Shown here: positions 8,155-18,600 of the stretch, piece after piece
Position numbering within the stretch: the stretch's first letter is position 1
Layout of the letters: each line of letters begins with the position of its first letter
Assembly (NCBI GenBank): GCA_025928885.1
Contig: JAICIM010000005.1
Location: 1-33,614 of the forward strand
Length of the DNA stretch: 33,614 nt
DNA from: Ktedonobacteraceae bacterium
GTDB taxonomy: Bacteria; Chloroflexota; Ktedonobacteria; Ktedonobacterales; Ktedonobacteraceae
Reading direction: 5' to 3'
The notes under the pieces: generated by a model
What the model was told of the DNA's origin: nothing
The model's database searches: none
Seen by the model: the letters and a program-made list of their open reading frames with translations, nothing else
Program-made: the position numbers and the translations under genes

Positions 8155-10839
8155 CTAGCGTTTATTTCTCTTCTTTTGCAGCAAAAACAGTAAATTTAAG
8201 GCATCAATTGGCGTAATAGCGCCAACATCAATATCGTCGATCTCAGGCTCCATCTCGCCCTGTTCCAGCATTGCCGCGACATACTGGGCCTCTTCGCTCT
8301 GCCACGCATATCGTTCGGACCGCTCGGCAATCCTGCGACCGTTGCCATTGCGTTTCTGCGGTACCATTGTTGTGACCACTGGCTCGCTAACAACCAGCGC
8401 AGTCTGCAACTCTCGACTATGTGTGACCTGCTCCAATTGTTGCAGCACCTCTTCGGCTCGCCGCACGATCCCTGGCGGCATCCCTGCCAGCTTCGCCACA
8501 TGCACGCCATAGCTGCGCCCGATACAGCCAGGAGTGACGCGATGCAAGAACACGATGCCGCCCTGCTCATCGTCGCTGATCGCCATTGTATAGACACTGA
8601 GGTGAGGCAGCTCTTCGGCCATCTCCGCCAGTTCGTGATAGTGCGTGGCAAAAAGCGTGCGAGCGCCGGTGGTCTGATGCAGATGCTCCACAACTGCCCG
8701 GGCAATAGCCAGCCCGTCATAGGTGCTGGTGCCGCGACCAATCTCATCGAGAATGATCAGGCTGTGCTGTGTGGCGTGATGCAGGATGGTTGCCGTCTCC
8801 TCCATCTCGACCATAAATGTACTCTTGCCCGAGGCAATATCATCTTCGGCCCCCACACGCGTAAAGATACGATCCACCAGCCCCAGCGCCACCTTGCGGG
8901 CCGGTACAAAGCTGCCAATCTGCGCCATCAGCGTAATCAATGCAACCTGGCGCAAATAGGTCGATTTGCCCGCCATGTTGGGACCGGTCAGCAGCAGCAC
9001 CCGCGTGCCTGCCTCAGCATCCAGCGTGGTGTCATTCGGAATAAATACGTCACCATCCAGCGCGTACTCCACAACCGGGTGACGCCCGCCCACAATCTCC
9101 AGACCGCGCCCATGTCCCACGATAGGCCGCACATAGCCCTGATGCGCGGCAACTTCGGACAGACTGAGCAAGACATCGATCCAGGCGACAGCTTTGGCGG
9201 TCGCCATCAATTGCTCATAAAAGATGCCCAGCTGCCGCAACACATCGGCATAGACGCTCTTCTCAACCTCTTCAATGCGCTCATTGGCGCTCAGGATACG
9301 CGCCTCATGCTCTTTCAGCTCCGGCGTGATAAAGCGTTCCGCGTTGACCAGCGTTTGCTTGCGCATGTAGTCGGACGGCACCAGCTTCATATTCGCCTTG
9401 CTGACCTCAATATAATAGCCCACCACCTTATTAAAGCCGACCTTGAGCGATTTAATGCCGGTCCGTTCGCGCTCTCGCGCCTCCAATGTCAGCATCCAGC
9501 GGCGCGAGCCGCGAATCGAGGCAAACAGTTCGTCCAGTTCGGCATGGAAGCCTGGACGAATCAGCCGCCCATCGTCGCCATTCTCATCCTCTTCGCCCGC
9601 CCTCATCAGCGCCTTGCCGATCAGTTCGGTCACGTCGGGACAGGGATCAAGCTGCTCGGCCAGCTCGCGCAACTGGCGGGCCTCACACCCAAGCAGCAAC
9701 TCGCGCAACTGGGGGATCAGGCCCAGATAATCGCGCAAGCCAACCACCTCGTTGCGCACAGCCGTCCCCTGGCGCACGCGCCCGGCAATGCGTTCCAGAT
9801 CGCCAAACGCTTGCAAGCTCCTACTAAAGCGGCTACGCAGCGCCGGACTCTCGAACAGCTCTTCGACTACCGCCAACCTGGCCTCCAACTGGCTCAGATC
9901 CAGCAATGGCTGCGTAATGGTCTTGCGCAACTGACGAGCGCCCATCGGCGTAATCGTGCGATCAAGTACGCTCAACAGGCTCCCATGCACAATGCCGCTG
10001 CGCGTCCCCTGCAGCAGCTCCAGGTTGCGTTGTGTATGCGCATCTAACACCATATAGCTCGTTGTGCGATACGAACGTAACCCCGTGAGCAGCAACAGCA
10101 AGGCTTGATTCATTTTCTCCAGATAGCCAATAATGGCTCCTGCTGCCGCTATCGCTCTGGGAGCCTGAGCACAGCCATAGGCTTCGAGCGACTGCACGCC
10201 AAAGTGCCTGCATAAGCGATTCTGCGCCGCCTCGTGCTCAAAAAAATACGGAGGACAATGGGTAATCGTGACCGTTTTGGTGAGGAACTGATACGCCTCT
10301 TTGTTCGCCCCTTCCACAAGCAAACACTCGGCGGGCGCGAGCCGCTGCACTTCGGCCTCCAGCGCCACGGGCAGTTCATCGCCGCTAAACCATGTCACCG
10401 TAAATTCGCCCGTGCTGACATCCACCGCCGCCAGTCCGGTCTGCGCCCTCCCACCTGCAATGGCGATCAAATAGTTATTCTGGCGGGCCGGCAACAGGTT
10501 GGGTTCAGACAGCGTGCCAGCCGTCAAAATGCGCGTGACGGCCCGCTCAACCACGCCCTTGCCAACTTCTCCCACCTGATCACAGATGGCAACTTTGTAG
10601 CCACGCTGCACAAGCTTGCCGACATAATTTTCCAGAGCATGCAAGGGGATACCAGCCAGCGGAACCCGCTCTTGCTCCCCATAGGCTCGACTGGTCAGCA
10701 CGATCTGCAACTCGCGCGAGGCGATGTGGGCATCATCATCAAAGGTTTCATAGAAATCACCAACCTGATATAACAGGACCGCATCAGGATACTGGCTCTT
10801 GATCTGTAAATATTGTTGGCGTGCAGGAGTCGGCATCAT
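8155..10839 (-). CDS. mutS: DNA mismatch repair protein MutS
   Basis: 894 aa; MMPTPARQQYLQIKSQYPDAVLLYQVGDFYETFDDDA, Walker A TGPNMAGKSTYLRQ, DEIGRGTSTYDG, ATHYHEL. Start is 3 nt from mutL on the same strand side of the operon. Confidence 0.98.
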   Translation of the reverse strand: MMPTPARQQYLQIKSQYPDAVLLYQVGDFYETFDDDAHIASRELQIVLTSRAYGEQERVPLAGIPLHALENYVGKLVQRGYKVAICDQVGEVGKGVVERAVTRILTAGTLSEPNLLPARQNNYLIAIAGGRAQTGLAAVDVSTGEFTVTWFSGDELPVALEAEVQRLAPAECLLVEGANKEAYQFLTKTVTITHCPPYFFEHEAAQNRLCRHFGVQSLEAYGCAQAPRAIAAAGAIIGYLEKMNQALLLLLTGLRSYRTTSYMVLDAHTQRNLELLQGTRSGIVHGSLLSVLDRTITPMGARQLRKTITQPLLDLSQLEARLAVVEELFESPALRSRFSRSLQAFGDLERIAGRVRQGTAVRNEVVGLRDYLGLIPQLRELLLGCEARQLRELAEQLDPCPDVTELIGKALMRAGEEDENGDDGRLIRPGFHAELDELFASIRGSRRWMLTLEARERERTGIKSLKVGFNKVVGYYIEVSKANMKLVPSDYMRKQTLVNAERFITPELKEHEARILSANERIEEVEKSVYADVLRQLGIFYEQLMATAKAVAWIDVLLSLSEVAAHQGYVRPIVGHGRGLEIVGGRHPVVEYALDGDVFIPNDTTLDAEAGTRVLLLTGPNMAGKSTYLRQVALITLMAQIGSFVPARKVALGLVDRIFTRVGAEDDIASGKSTFMVEMEETATILHHATQHSLIILDEIGRGTSTYDGLAIARAVVEHLHQTTGARTLFATHYHELAEMAEELPHLSVYTMAISDDEQGGIVFLHRVTPGCIGRSYGVHVAKLAGMPPGIVRRAEEVLQQLEQVTHSRELQTALVVSEPVVTTMVPQKRNGNGRRIAERSERYAWQSEEAQYVAAMLEQGEMEPEIDDIDVGAITPIDALNLLFLLQKKRNKR

Positions 10840-11162
10840 TTCCCCTCTACGAACAGAACTTGTTTCTCTGGTAAGACACCTGTATTATGAGTCTATTCTT
10901 TCCCTTCTGTCAAAAACGGTAGGAGATCTCCACTTCTCCTCCTGCGTCAGAGCCATTGTCACCTGTTGGATGCATCTCATCATGTCAATTAGCGGCAGAG
11001 GAATAGCAAGTAATGAGCAGGCTTATTATACACCTCCTGGCTCTCCCTGCGAAGGACATACTACTGACGGCAAAACCTCTTTAACCCTTCAAAACGGGGG
11101 AGAAGAACGCCTTGCGATGAATATGAAAACATTCTTGCCCAATACTCCGCAACGGCAAAACT

Positions 11163-11203
11163 GTGGTATACTTAGCATGACTTTAATGAGGATCACAAAG
11201 GAG
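11163..11203 (+). promoter_or_regulatory. Possible extended -10 promoter and RBS for the 78-aa ORF
   Basis: TGGTATACT at 11164-11172 and aaggag at about 11198-11203; -35 not convincing. Confidence 0.4.
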
Positions 11204-11209
11204 ATAACG

Positions 11210-11446
11210 ATGGCACTACCAACGCTAAACCAGACGGAAGGGGTGTGGATTAATCGCACCAGCGATCAAGGGGATCATTACATTCAGGCAATCTTTCCCA
11301 AAGGGGACCACTCGGACCTGTCACACCAATCCAACTGCGACGCACTTATTCGTCGTGGCAGCCTCCAACCAGAATATGCCGATTATCTTCCATCTGCTCA
11401 ACGCACATGGGATCAGGGACAGCGCTATCATCATGTCCACGTCTAA
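11210..11446 (+). CDS. Small hypothetical protein (78 aa)
   Basis: Internal ATG of the 10799 ORF, preceded by aaaggag; MALPTLNQTEGVWINRTSDQGDHYIQAIFPKGDHSDLSHQ... No family recognised. Confidence 0.6.
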   Translation: MALPTLNQTEGVWINRTSDQGDHYIQAIFPKGDHSDLSHQSNCDALIRRGSLQPEYADYLPSAQRTWDQGQRYHHVHV

Positions 11447-11562
11447 CCCTATTCGAGAAACTGGGGGGACAGCATGCCGAGAAAGATCTGCCCTATCTTG
11501 ACGAGACAGGAGAAGGCAGATATCTCAACGGAATACCAGAACACCTACATTCGCTCTTACCG

Positions 11563-11997
11563 CTATCTTTTCCCGTTCTGTTCAGCAGAGGATCGCGAAT
11601 CAATCCTCTGGATCGCCGAGATGATCCCCCTTACGTTCTGCGCGACAAGTTCCTGATCGTGCGCATAATAGAAGGCTTTCCAATACATCCCTTCCGGGGC
11701 CACAATTCTCACTTCAAGTTGCTCTGCATCAAAAAGCTCCACGTAGGTTGCAGCTGTCGTTTCATAGCGCGTAAAGGAAACCTCTCTCGCAGGAGAAGTT
11801 CGATAGGTCTTTTGGCTGGTGGTTCTCATCGAGAGATGTCCAGCTTCCACCAAAGAAGAGACAGTACACGCAATTTCATAGAGATAGGAATCCGAATCGC
11901 GGAAACGCTCCTTGAGAATACATTCATAAGAAATATGAATAATAGGGGAACCCGTTTGCTCTCTCAAAAGATGCGTCTCGTTTGGTAATACCGACAT
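11563..11997 (-). CDS. Hypothetical protein (about 144 aa)
   Basis: Protein-like composition (SPIIHISYECILKERFRDSDSYLYEIACTVSSLVEAGHLSMR...); ATG at 11997 or GTG at 12009. Preferred over the basic, low-plausibility + strand ORF 11407-11988. Confidence 0.55.
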   Translation of the reverse strand: MSVLPNETHLLREQTGSPIIHISYECILKERFRDSDSYLYEIACTVSSLVEAGHLSMRTTSQKTYRTSPAREVSFTRYETTAATYVELFDAEQLEVRIVAPEGMYWKAFYYAHDQELVAQNVRGIISAIQRIDSRSSAEQNGKR

Positions 11998-12114
11998 AGA
12001 AATACTCACTTTCTCGATACATACAAATTAGATAGGTAAAAGTAGAATAGAATACAAGTCGAATATCAGGGGTAGAGAGAGATGACAGAAGCAGCAAAGA
12101 GGTAAAAAAAGGCG

Positions 12115-12246
12115 CTACACTCTATCATGGAATTGGTTGCGCCTCTTCTCTCGTGCTCGCGACTCGGCATGAGAACGATAAGCCATATAACCAAAAATGG
12201 CAATGGCGATTACAAGGATGAGCAATGAGATGATGAAGAGTTGCAT
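12115..12246 (-). CDS. Single-pass membrane miniprotein (43 aa)
   Basis: Manual translation: MQLFIISLLILVIAIAIFGYMAYRSHAESRAREKRRNQFHDRV*. One N-terminal TM, basic tail; gaaagga precedes the ATG. Not in the supplied ORF list because it is short. Confidence 0.6.
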   Translation of the reverse strand: MQLFIISLLILVIAIAIFGYMAYRSHAESRAREKRRNQFHDRV

Positions 12247-12301
12247 ACTTCAATCCTTTCTTCAAAGCGCAAATGCCAGGTACTCACATAATCCGGTTCG
12301 T

Positions 12302-12547
12302 TTACTTAGGACTTGACTCTCCATCTGGCGGAACTGGCTCCAGATCTCGGTATTCAAAATCTATAAGCATATCTTCTCCTGGAATTTCGACATAGTAGAC
12401 ATAATAAGGGTCCGTACGCCGTCTATCCTTATCCACCGACCGAACGACGCCAATGCTGCCAGCAAGCCCCCCAGGTCCATACCCAAATCCTTTTTCTACG
12501 ATACGAACTCGATCCCCTATTTCAAATGCTTTAGCAACCATGCGCAT
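12302..12547 (-). CDS. Small hypothetical protein, SH3/KOW-like
   Basis: 81 aa; FEIGDRVRIVEKGFGYGPGGLAGSIGVVRSVDKDRR...YYVEIPGEDMLIDFEYRDLEPV; RBS-like gaggaa before ATG. Confidence 0.6.
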   Translation of the reverse strand: MRMVAKAFEIGDRVRIVEKGFGYGPGGLAGSIGVVRSVDKDRRRTDPYYVYYVEIPGEDMLIDFEYRDLEPVPPDGESSPK

Positions 12548-12649
12548 TTCCTCTTTTCTGTATTATCAATCAATGCTCTATCCTATAAACCCGAGCATCC
12601 CATTTATTGGGATATATGCCTATCCCCTTAAATAACGTTTTTCTTCATC

Positions 12650-13189
12650 TTATACCTTCTCTTTCTGATTTTTCCCGAGAATAGCGCCAGCCAACTCAGC
12701 CTCACGAAGATCAACGTGCTGGAGATCGACACGACTCAGGTCTACGCTAGAGAGGTTCGTCTGCTTGAAGACTGCTTTGCTAAAAATAGCTCCTTCTAGA
12801 TCGGCTTCACGAAGATCTGCGTAGCTCAAGTCTGATCCCTTCAAATCCGTATGGTGAAAGATGGCCCCTCTCATATCTGTCCATCCCAGATTCGCACGCA
12901 AAAAACTGGTATTGCTCAGGTTAGCTCCTCGTAAATTAGCTCCTCGTAAGTCCGCATCCTGCAAATTCGCATCTTGTAGATCTGCATCCTGCAAATTCAC
13001 GCCAGTAAGGTCAGCTCCCCGCAGATCAACTCCTCGCAGGGAAACACCATGCAGATCAGCTTCATGGAGATCTGGCTCAAAGGCCTGGACATCGGGGTAG
13101 GATCGTCTCCATGTATTCCAACGGGACACTCCTGACAAAAGTAGATCCATCTGCTTCTGACTAGCCATGCTGTTTACATCCTTTTTCAA
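12650..13189 (-). CDS. Pentapeptide repeat protein
   Basis: 179 aa with consecutive A(D/N)LxX repeats (HEADLHGVSLRGVDLRGADLTGVNLQDADLQDANLQDADLRGANLRGANLS...). Confidence 0.93.
   Translation of the reverse strand: MKKDVNSMASQKQMDLLLSGVSRWNTWRRSYPDVQAFEPDLHEADLHGVSLRGVDLRGADLTGVNLQDADLQDANLQDADLRGANLRGANLSNTSFLRANLGWTDMRGAIFHHTDLKGSDLSYADLREADLEGAIFSKAVFKQTNLSSVDLSRVDLQHVDLREAELAGAILGKNQKEKV
12921..13000 (-). repeat. 15-bp-period tandem repeats inside the pentapeptide gene
   Basis: Two near-identical 15-mers ttagctcctcgtaaa/ttagctcctcgtaag, then gcatcctgcaaattc recurring with a 30-nt period. Confidence 0.8.
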
Positions 13190-13692
13190 TATCGAGATAT
13201 TATGTTGTATACTTATCTCGTCTTTTGGAACAATAAGATCTTTATCCGCGCCCTCATCAATGTTGTGGGCAAGCCAATAGGCTACTATATGCGACTGGCA
13301 TAAAAATGTATCCTTTCAGTAATATCTGTATACTATCATACAACATTCTTCATAATTTAACGAATTTCCTTTATTTTTGATACGGATGATAGTTTCATAA
13401 AAAATTGACACTCATGCTCAAAGCACGTAAAGAGATTCTACGTAAGTCCTATCTCCTATTTTTTCGAAACAAATTATCCCTAATATTCCTCTAATGGAAA
13501 ATACCTTATTTGAGAGAGCGGAGATCTCGGAAGAAGAGGGATCATTTCCTTTAAAAGAGGCGATCTTGCACATCACTTCCTCCGGTCATTTGTTATCAGT
13601 TCCCTCGCCACTAATGCTCGGAAGGGAAAAGGCGTCTCTCATGGTGTTACCCGATTACAAATACGTGCTGTTTTTTACAAAGGATACTCAAA

Positions 13693-14799
13693 ATGAAGAT
13701 GACCAACGTTACATCACCCGTTCCCTCTACTTCTCATAATACACCCACATCAGTTAGCCGCCTCGCCCAAAAAGAAACCAGCAGCGACTATGCTGTACTG
13801 AAGCAGCAGTTGAAGCAGCAAGGTTTTTTGAACAAACAGCCGGTGTATTATACCTGGCGCATCGTCTTTCTTTTCGCTTTACTCGCCATTGGCGTGGGGA
13901 TTCTGCTGCTAGTACATATCACATGGCTACAGCTCCTGGACGCGATCTATCTTGCATGTGTCTCTACACAGATAGGGCTACTGGCTCATGAAGCTGGTCA
14001 TCGTCAAATGTTTCACCATGCCTGGCAACACAACCTGGTCAGCCTGATCGGTGGCAATTTCTTGCTGGGGATGAGTGCGACATGGTGGAACGACAAACAT
14101 AATCGCCATCATAGCCACCCCAATCAATTAGACATGGACCCGGACATCGAGATCCCCTTTCTCGACTTTACTGGAACCCAGGCGCTTGAGCAGATGAGTT
14201 CCTTCAGACAGTTTTTAGTACGACATCAGGCGTTCCTTTTTCTACCTGCATTAATGACGGTTGCCGTAGGACTCCAATACCAGAGCATCCTTTTTTTGAT
14301 CCAAAAACAAGCAAAATATCATGCTCTCGAATGGATATTGATGGTTGCGCATTTTGTCTGTTACTTTGCTCTGATCTTTTCCTGTCTGCCATTCTGGCAA
14401 GCAGTAGCGTTTATCGCTCTCCATCAATCTTTCACAGGATTGTATCTCGGATCAATTTTCGCCCCAAATCATAAAGGCATGGTTGTACTTGAAAATGAGA
14501 GCAATATGGATTTCTTGCATCGTCAAGTCCTGACATCTCGTAACGTCCATGCCCATCCGTGGACCGATTTCTGGTATGGCGGATTGAACTATCAGATCGA
14601 ACACCATTTATTCCCGGCCATGCCTCGCAACCGGCTAAAGGAAGCACAACAGTTAATCAAACCCTTTTGTGAGGCACATGCCATCTCTTATCACGAAACC
14701 AGTTCCTTACAATCTTTTCGTGAGATCTTGCAGTATCTCCACGAGATCGGCGCTCCCCTACGCTTCCCATCACAACCAAAACAAAAAAACATAAACTGA
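13693..14799 (+). CDS. Membrane fatty acid desaturase
   Basis: 368 aa; histidine boxes HEAGH, HNRHH and QIEHH; four or more TM segments; aaagga upstream of the ATG. Confidence 0.93.
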   Translation: MKMTNVTSPVPSTSHNTPTSVSRLAQKETSSDYAVLKQQLKQQGFLNKQPVYYTWRIVFLFALLAIGVGILLLVHITWLQLLDAIYLACVSTQIGLLAHEAGHRQMFHHAWQHNLVSLIGGNFLLGMSATWWNDKHNRHHSHPNQLDMDPDIEIPFLDFTGTQALEQMSSFRQFLVRHQAFLFLPALMTVAVGLQYQSILFLIQKQAKYHALEWILMVAHFVCYFALIFSCLPFWQAVAFIALHQSFTGLYLGSIFAPNHKGMVVLENESNMDFLHRQVLTSRNVHAHPWTDFWYGGLNYQIEHHLFPAMPRNRLKEAQQLIKPFCEAHAISYHETSSLQSFREILQYLHEIGAPLRFPSQPKQKNIN

Positions 14800-14802
14800 T
14801 AA

Positions 14803-14844
14803 AGAGAGGCGGCTACCGGTCAAAGAGCCAGTAGCCGCCTCTCT
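14803..14844. terminator. Hairpin (14-bp perfect arms, 14-nt loop) between convergent genes; terminator-like mainly for the minus strand
   Basis: agagaggcggctac-cggtcaaagagcca-gtagccgcctctct; on the minus strand it is followed by ttatcagtttatgttttttt. Confidence 0.7.
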
Positions 14845-14887
14845 GCAGGAAAGGCTGACCATTCACGGACGGAGCATTATCTCAAGC

Positions 14888-15475
14888 TTATGACTTCCCA
14901 ACATCGATCGTCTTCTGCTCCTGCTGCCCCTGACCTCCCGTGATGCTAATGCGGCGCGGACGGCTCGCCTCGCTCACCGGCACCTGAATCATCAATATAC
15001 CATTCTGGAAGGTTGTCTGAATGTTGTTCGGGTCAATCGGCTTGGGGAACGTCACGGACCGCTCAAACGAGCCGGAGATAATCTCACGCCCCAACCATGT
15101 ATGCCCCTGCCGATGCCGCTGGGTTCGCCCCTGTTGCATCTGCGCCTGATCCTGTTGCGTTTGCTGCGCTTTCTGCTCCTGCTGTTGCCCCTGTTCACTT
15201 GTCTGGCTCTGCTGCTGATGTTCATTCTGATGGCTATAATGACCTCGAATCGTCAGTGTGTTTTGATCTACCATCAGCTCAATATCTTCTGGCCGAACCC
15301 CTGGCAGTGAGACATCCAGCTCGTAGCCATTCTGCGTTTCACAAAGGTCCATCGGCACCATCTGCGTTGATGTACCAGACATCATACCAGGATGCACAAA
15401 GCTCTGCTCAAACAACTGATCCATCGCACGGCGAAGACTCAATGCTTCACGAAACGGATCGTAACGGCTTACCAT
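14888..15475 (-). CDS. Hsp20/alpha-crystallin family small heat shock protein with a Gln-rich insert
   Basis: MVSRYDPFREALSLRRAMDQLFEQSF..., LDVSLPGVRPEDIELMVDQNTLTIRGHY, SFERSVTFPKPIDPNNIQTTFQNGILMIQVP; ATG at 15475 has aaggaggt upstream. Confidence 0.93.
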   Translation of the reverse strand: MVSRYDPFREALSLRRAMDQLFEQSFVHPGMMSGTSTQMVPMDLCETQNGYELDVSLPGVRPEDIELMVDQNTLTIRGHYSHQNEHQQQSQTSEQGQQQEQKAQQTQQDQAQMQQGRTQRHRQGHTWLGREIISGSFERSVTFPKPIDPNNIQTTFQNGILMIQVPVSEASRPRRISITGGQGQQEQKTIDVGKS

Positions 15476-15677
15476 TGATTTGTACCTCCTTTTACGTATT
15501 TCACTATTTACCCTTCTTTCCAAGCTATCCCCGTTTCACATAGATAGCACAGGCGTATCTCCCTCATCATCTCTCTCCGTGAAAGCAATCCACAGCCATC
15601 ACGTTTCCTCAAAAACAATAGTTTCACCCCTTTCATGAGACGAAAAGACGATTCCACCTTCGTTCATCAACCCGCAT

Positions 15678-18600
15678 CTAGCCATCGCGCAGGTACACAA
15701 TGGCGGCATATCCCTGATACACCAGGCGAAAATCAGGGGGAAATACAAAGCGCTTCCCGCGCGAGACAACTGTTTGATTCAGGGCCTTATTCGTCACAAT
15801 CCAGACACGCCCATGTCTGGCCAGCGCCGCATCAAAATCGCCCTGATTGAGCAGCGGCACCGATCCAGTTGGCGTATCTGTAATGGCTCTGTTTCTCTCG
15901 AACAGGTAGAGCGCTCGATCCATCGAGAAAAAATAATCCACACGCCCGACATAGTAGAGTATGGAGATCGCTGGCGAGACCGAGATGACGATATCACCCT
16001 CGTGCCAGTGCTGCTCGATGTATTGTCCCGCCACATCGTAGTCAGGATAGTTGTGGTGATAAGAGACACCCAACAGCCTGCTCGTGAAGAGATCGTAATT
16101 ACCAATGGGCAGCGCCGGCACGATAAGCACACTGACGCAAACCAGTATCGTTGTCACCAGCATTAACCAGCGCAACGGCTGCGCTGATAGCTCTTTGTTC
16201 CCCATCATCACAGTTTGCTCGCTTCGATCCATCCGCTCATTAGCAGCATGCCACCCGTTCAAGTTTCGCTGCTCAAAAACAACCTCTCGTTGCTTGATAC
16301 TTCCAGCCGCCAGAGACCAGAACAAACGCAACCCATTGATCAGTGCAAAGGCCCCCAGCATATAAAAAGCTGGCAACAGCGGATAAATGTAACGATCAGC
16401 GATTGGTGTAAAGATCAGTATCAACAATATCAGGGGAACAAGAAAGAAGAGCGTACAGTAACGAGCACGCGTATCGCCAGCATGCAACGCCCAGACGCAG
16501 CCAATACATGCCAGTACTGAGTTCACCGTCAATATCGGCAGTTGCTTGCCAGTTACAAATGGGAAGAAAAGCAGCTTGAGATAATAGGGCATGTTATCGG
16601 TCATAAATTGTATCAGCGGCTGCTGGCTCTGATCCGTCCCCAGTACCGCAGGATGCGAGTATTTGACGATCAACAGTTGCATACCAATCACGCCAGCCCC
16701 AAGAGCCGCTGCAATCCACCAGTGCTTCTGATATAGGACGCTCGGAAGACGGTGAGTCGCATCTTTACTCACAAAGAGCACGCCCAGGACCAGAACGGGC
16801 AAGAAGATAAAGGTCTCTTCATGGCTTAAATACATGCCAAGCAGGGCCAATATCGCCCAATAGGGCAGACGCGGATGGCGATAGTTGTGCGCTGCCTTAT
16901 AGAACAAGTACATTACCAGAATCACCATAAATTGTGCCTGCTCATACATGCGTACGCCTCGTCCCCAGACTAACACATAGGGCGAGAAAGCCAGCATAGC
17001 GGTGGCAAGCAGGGCAACTTTGCGCTCGAAAAAGGAGCGCGTCACCAGATAAAAAAGTGGCAGGCTTGCCAGATATGTCACCACGGCTGGCAACCGGATC
17101 ATGCCGTTCTGTTCGCCAAAAAGCGCGATTGAGAGCGCAAGTATGTAGGAATAGAGTTCGCCCTTTGGATAGAGAAAGCCAGAGGGCATCACCGGAACCC
17201 CGTGAGCCAGAATCCCTTTGGCAGCATAGTAGCTCGTTAATTCGTCCTGCCAGTACGGTTCATAGGAGAGATGATAACCAATCATCGGGATCGCCAACAG
17301 CATAATCAAGACGAGACCCCAATGCTGGCGCAACCATAGAGGGAGGCGCCTCACAGCTGCTTGCACGCGGCTCCGCATCCTCGCAATGTTAGGGCCAGGC
17401 GCGAGATGTTCATAGCAGCTACGACAATGGAGCCATTGCAGCAAGACTCCCAATCCCACCAGAGCAACCAGCACCAGCCCCCATTGCCATGTATAAGGGA
17501 AAGGACGCGGCAGAAGAGGCTCACAGGAGAGCGCAATCAGGAGCGTCTCTCCGGCGAGAGCAGGCATATAAACGATGCTGAGGGCGGCGAGCGCATCGCT
17601 ACGCGTGTAATAATAACGGCGCAGCACGATCAGCGCAAGCACGAGCCAGATGCCCACTACTGCGCCAATATTTATCAAAAGAATACTGGCCAGCGAGGAA
17701 AAATGTGGGATATGGGTATTGCGCAACGAACTCGTGTCCGGCAGATACACGGCCCTGCTTACACCCGGTCGTCCAACATAGAGTGGGGTCTCCCACAAGA
17801 GCGTATTACCACCACCTCGCTCCCAGCCTGTGACAGCCCGTGATGACGTTCGCCATAACGTATCAGAAATATTGGTCGTAATCCAACTATTCTGGTTTTG
17901 CCGATTGCTGATCAGCAGGTCCAGTGAAAGGGCGGCACGCAAGGTCTGAAGGTTCATCTGAGCAGTACCGTTGCCAGGAGAGGCAACATGCACAGCGATC
18001 GTATTGACGCCAGCATGAAAGTACGGCGTGGTATCATAGATTCCTAGCATCAAACCTTGTGTATAGGGAAGCAGGGTATGCCCCCTGCTATACTCGGTCG
18101 GCGTCTGACGCACCTCACCATTCCAGACAGTAAACAACTGCCCATTGATAAAGATGCTGGCGGGTCCAGTGGCAATCACCCGCAACCAGGTATGCTCAGT
18201 ATTGGGCGACAACGTAACGGTGCGTACAAAATAGGCTTCGTACCCGGCACCGGCACTGATCCAGGAAGTTGCCGGCGGTCGCTCATACAGCTCAGGATTC
18301 GCCTCCAGCAACGGCTCCCATGCTGGAGCGGTTGCGCGTGTTGCAGGCCGCCAGAGGGTCGCATCAAAGCGTCGTGCGTTCCATCTAGCGTTATAGATGG
18401 CATAACGCGGATAGGCCAGAGCACCCTGATTCGTCGCCTGCCAGCTCGCATCCGAACCATAATACAGGGTGGTGCTGCCACTCCTCATACCCAGGATGGC
18501 TCGCAAAGATGGATGCTGTCCATCGAGGTTAGAAACGTAGGCCGCCACTACGTTCGGTCCACGCCGCAGCGAAGAGACGACATCATAGATGTAGGCATGG

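Noticed and set aside
8419-10047. 542-aa + strand ORF opposite mutS
   Set aside because: Fully antisense to an unmistakable MutS; composition (His/Gln/Arg-rich) is that of a reverse-complement artefact.
11407-11988. 193-aa + strand ORF
   Set aside because: Overlaps the more protein-like minus-strand ORF 11563-11997; basic, low-plausibility translation.
12915-13040. Short periodic repeats resembling a mini-CRISPR or satellite
   Set aside because: Periodicity is 15 bp, in frame, and explained by pentapeptide coils; no spacer/repeat structure and no cas genes.
13201-13347. atgttgtat / atacaacat inverted repeat upstream of the desaturase
   Set aside because: Only 9 bp with about 130 nt separation in AT-rich sequence; expected by chance.
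13494-13739. 81-aa ORF overlapping the start of the desaturase gene
   Set aside because: No RBS seen, and it overlaps the desaturase RBS and start codon. Composition is not absurd, so it remains a weak possibility rather than a call.
15476-15677. CIRCE/HrcA operator upstream of hsp20
   Set aside because: No TTAGCACTC-N9-GAGTGCTAA match seen.
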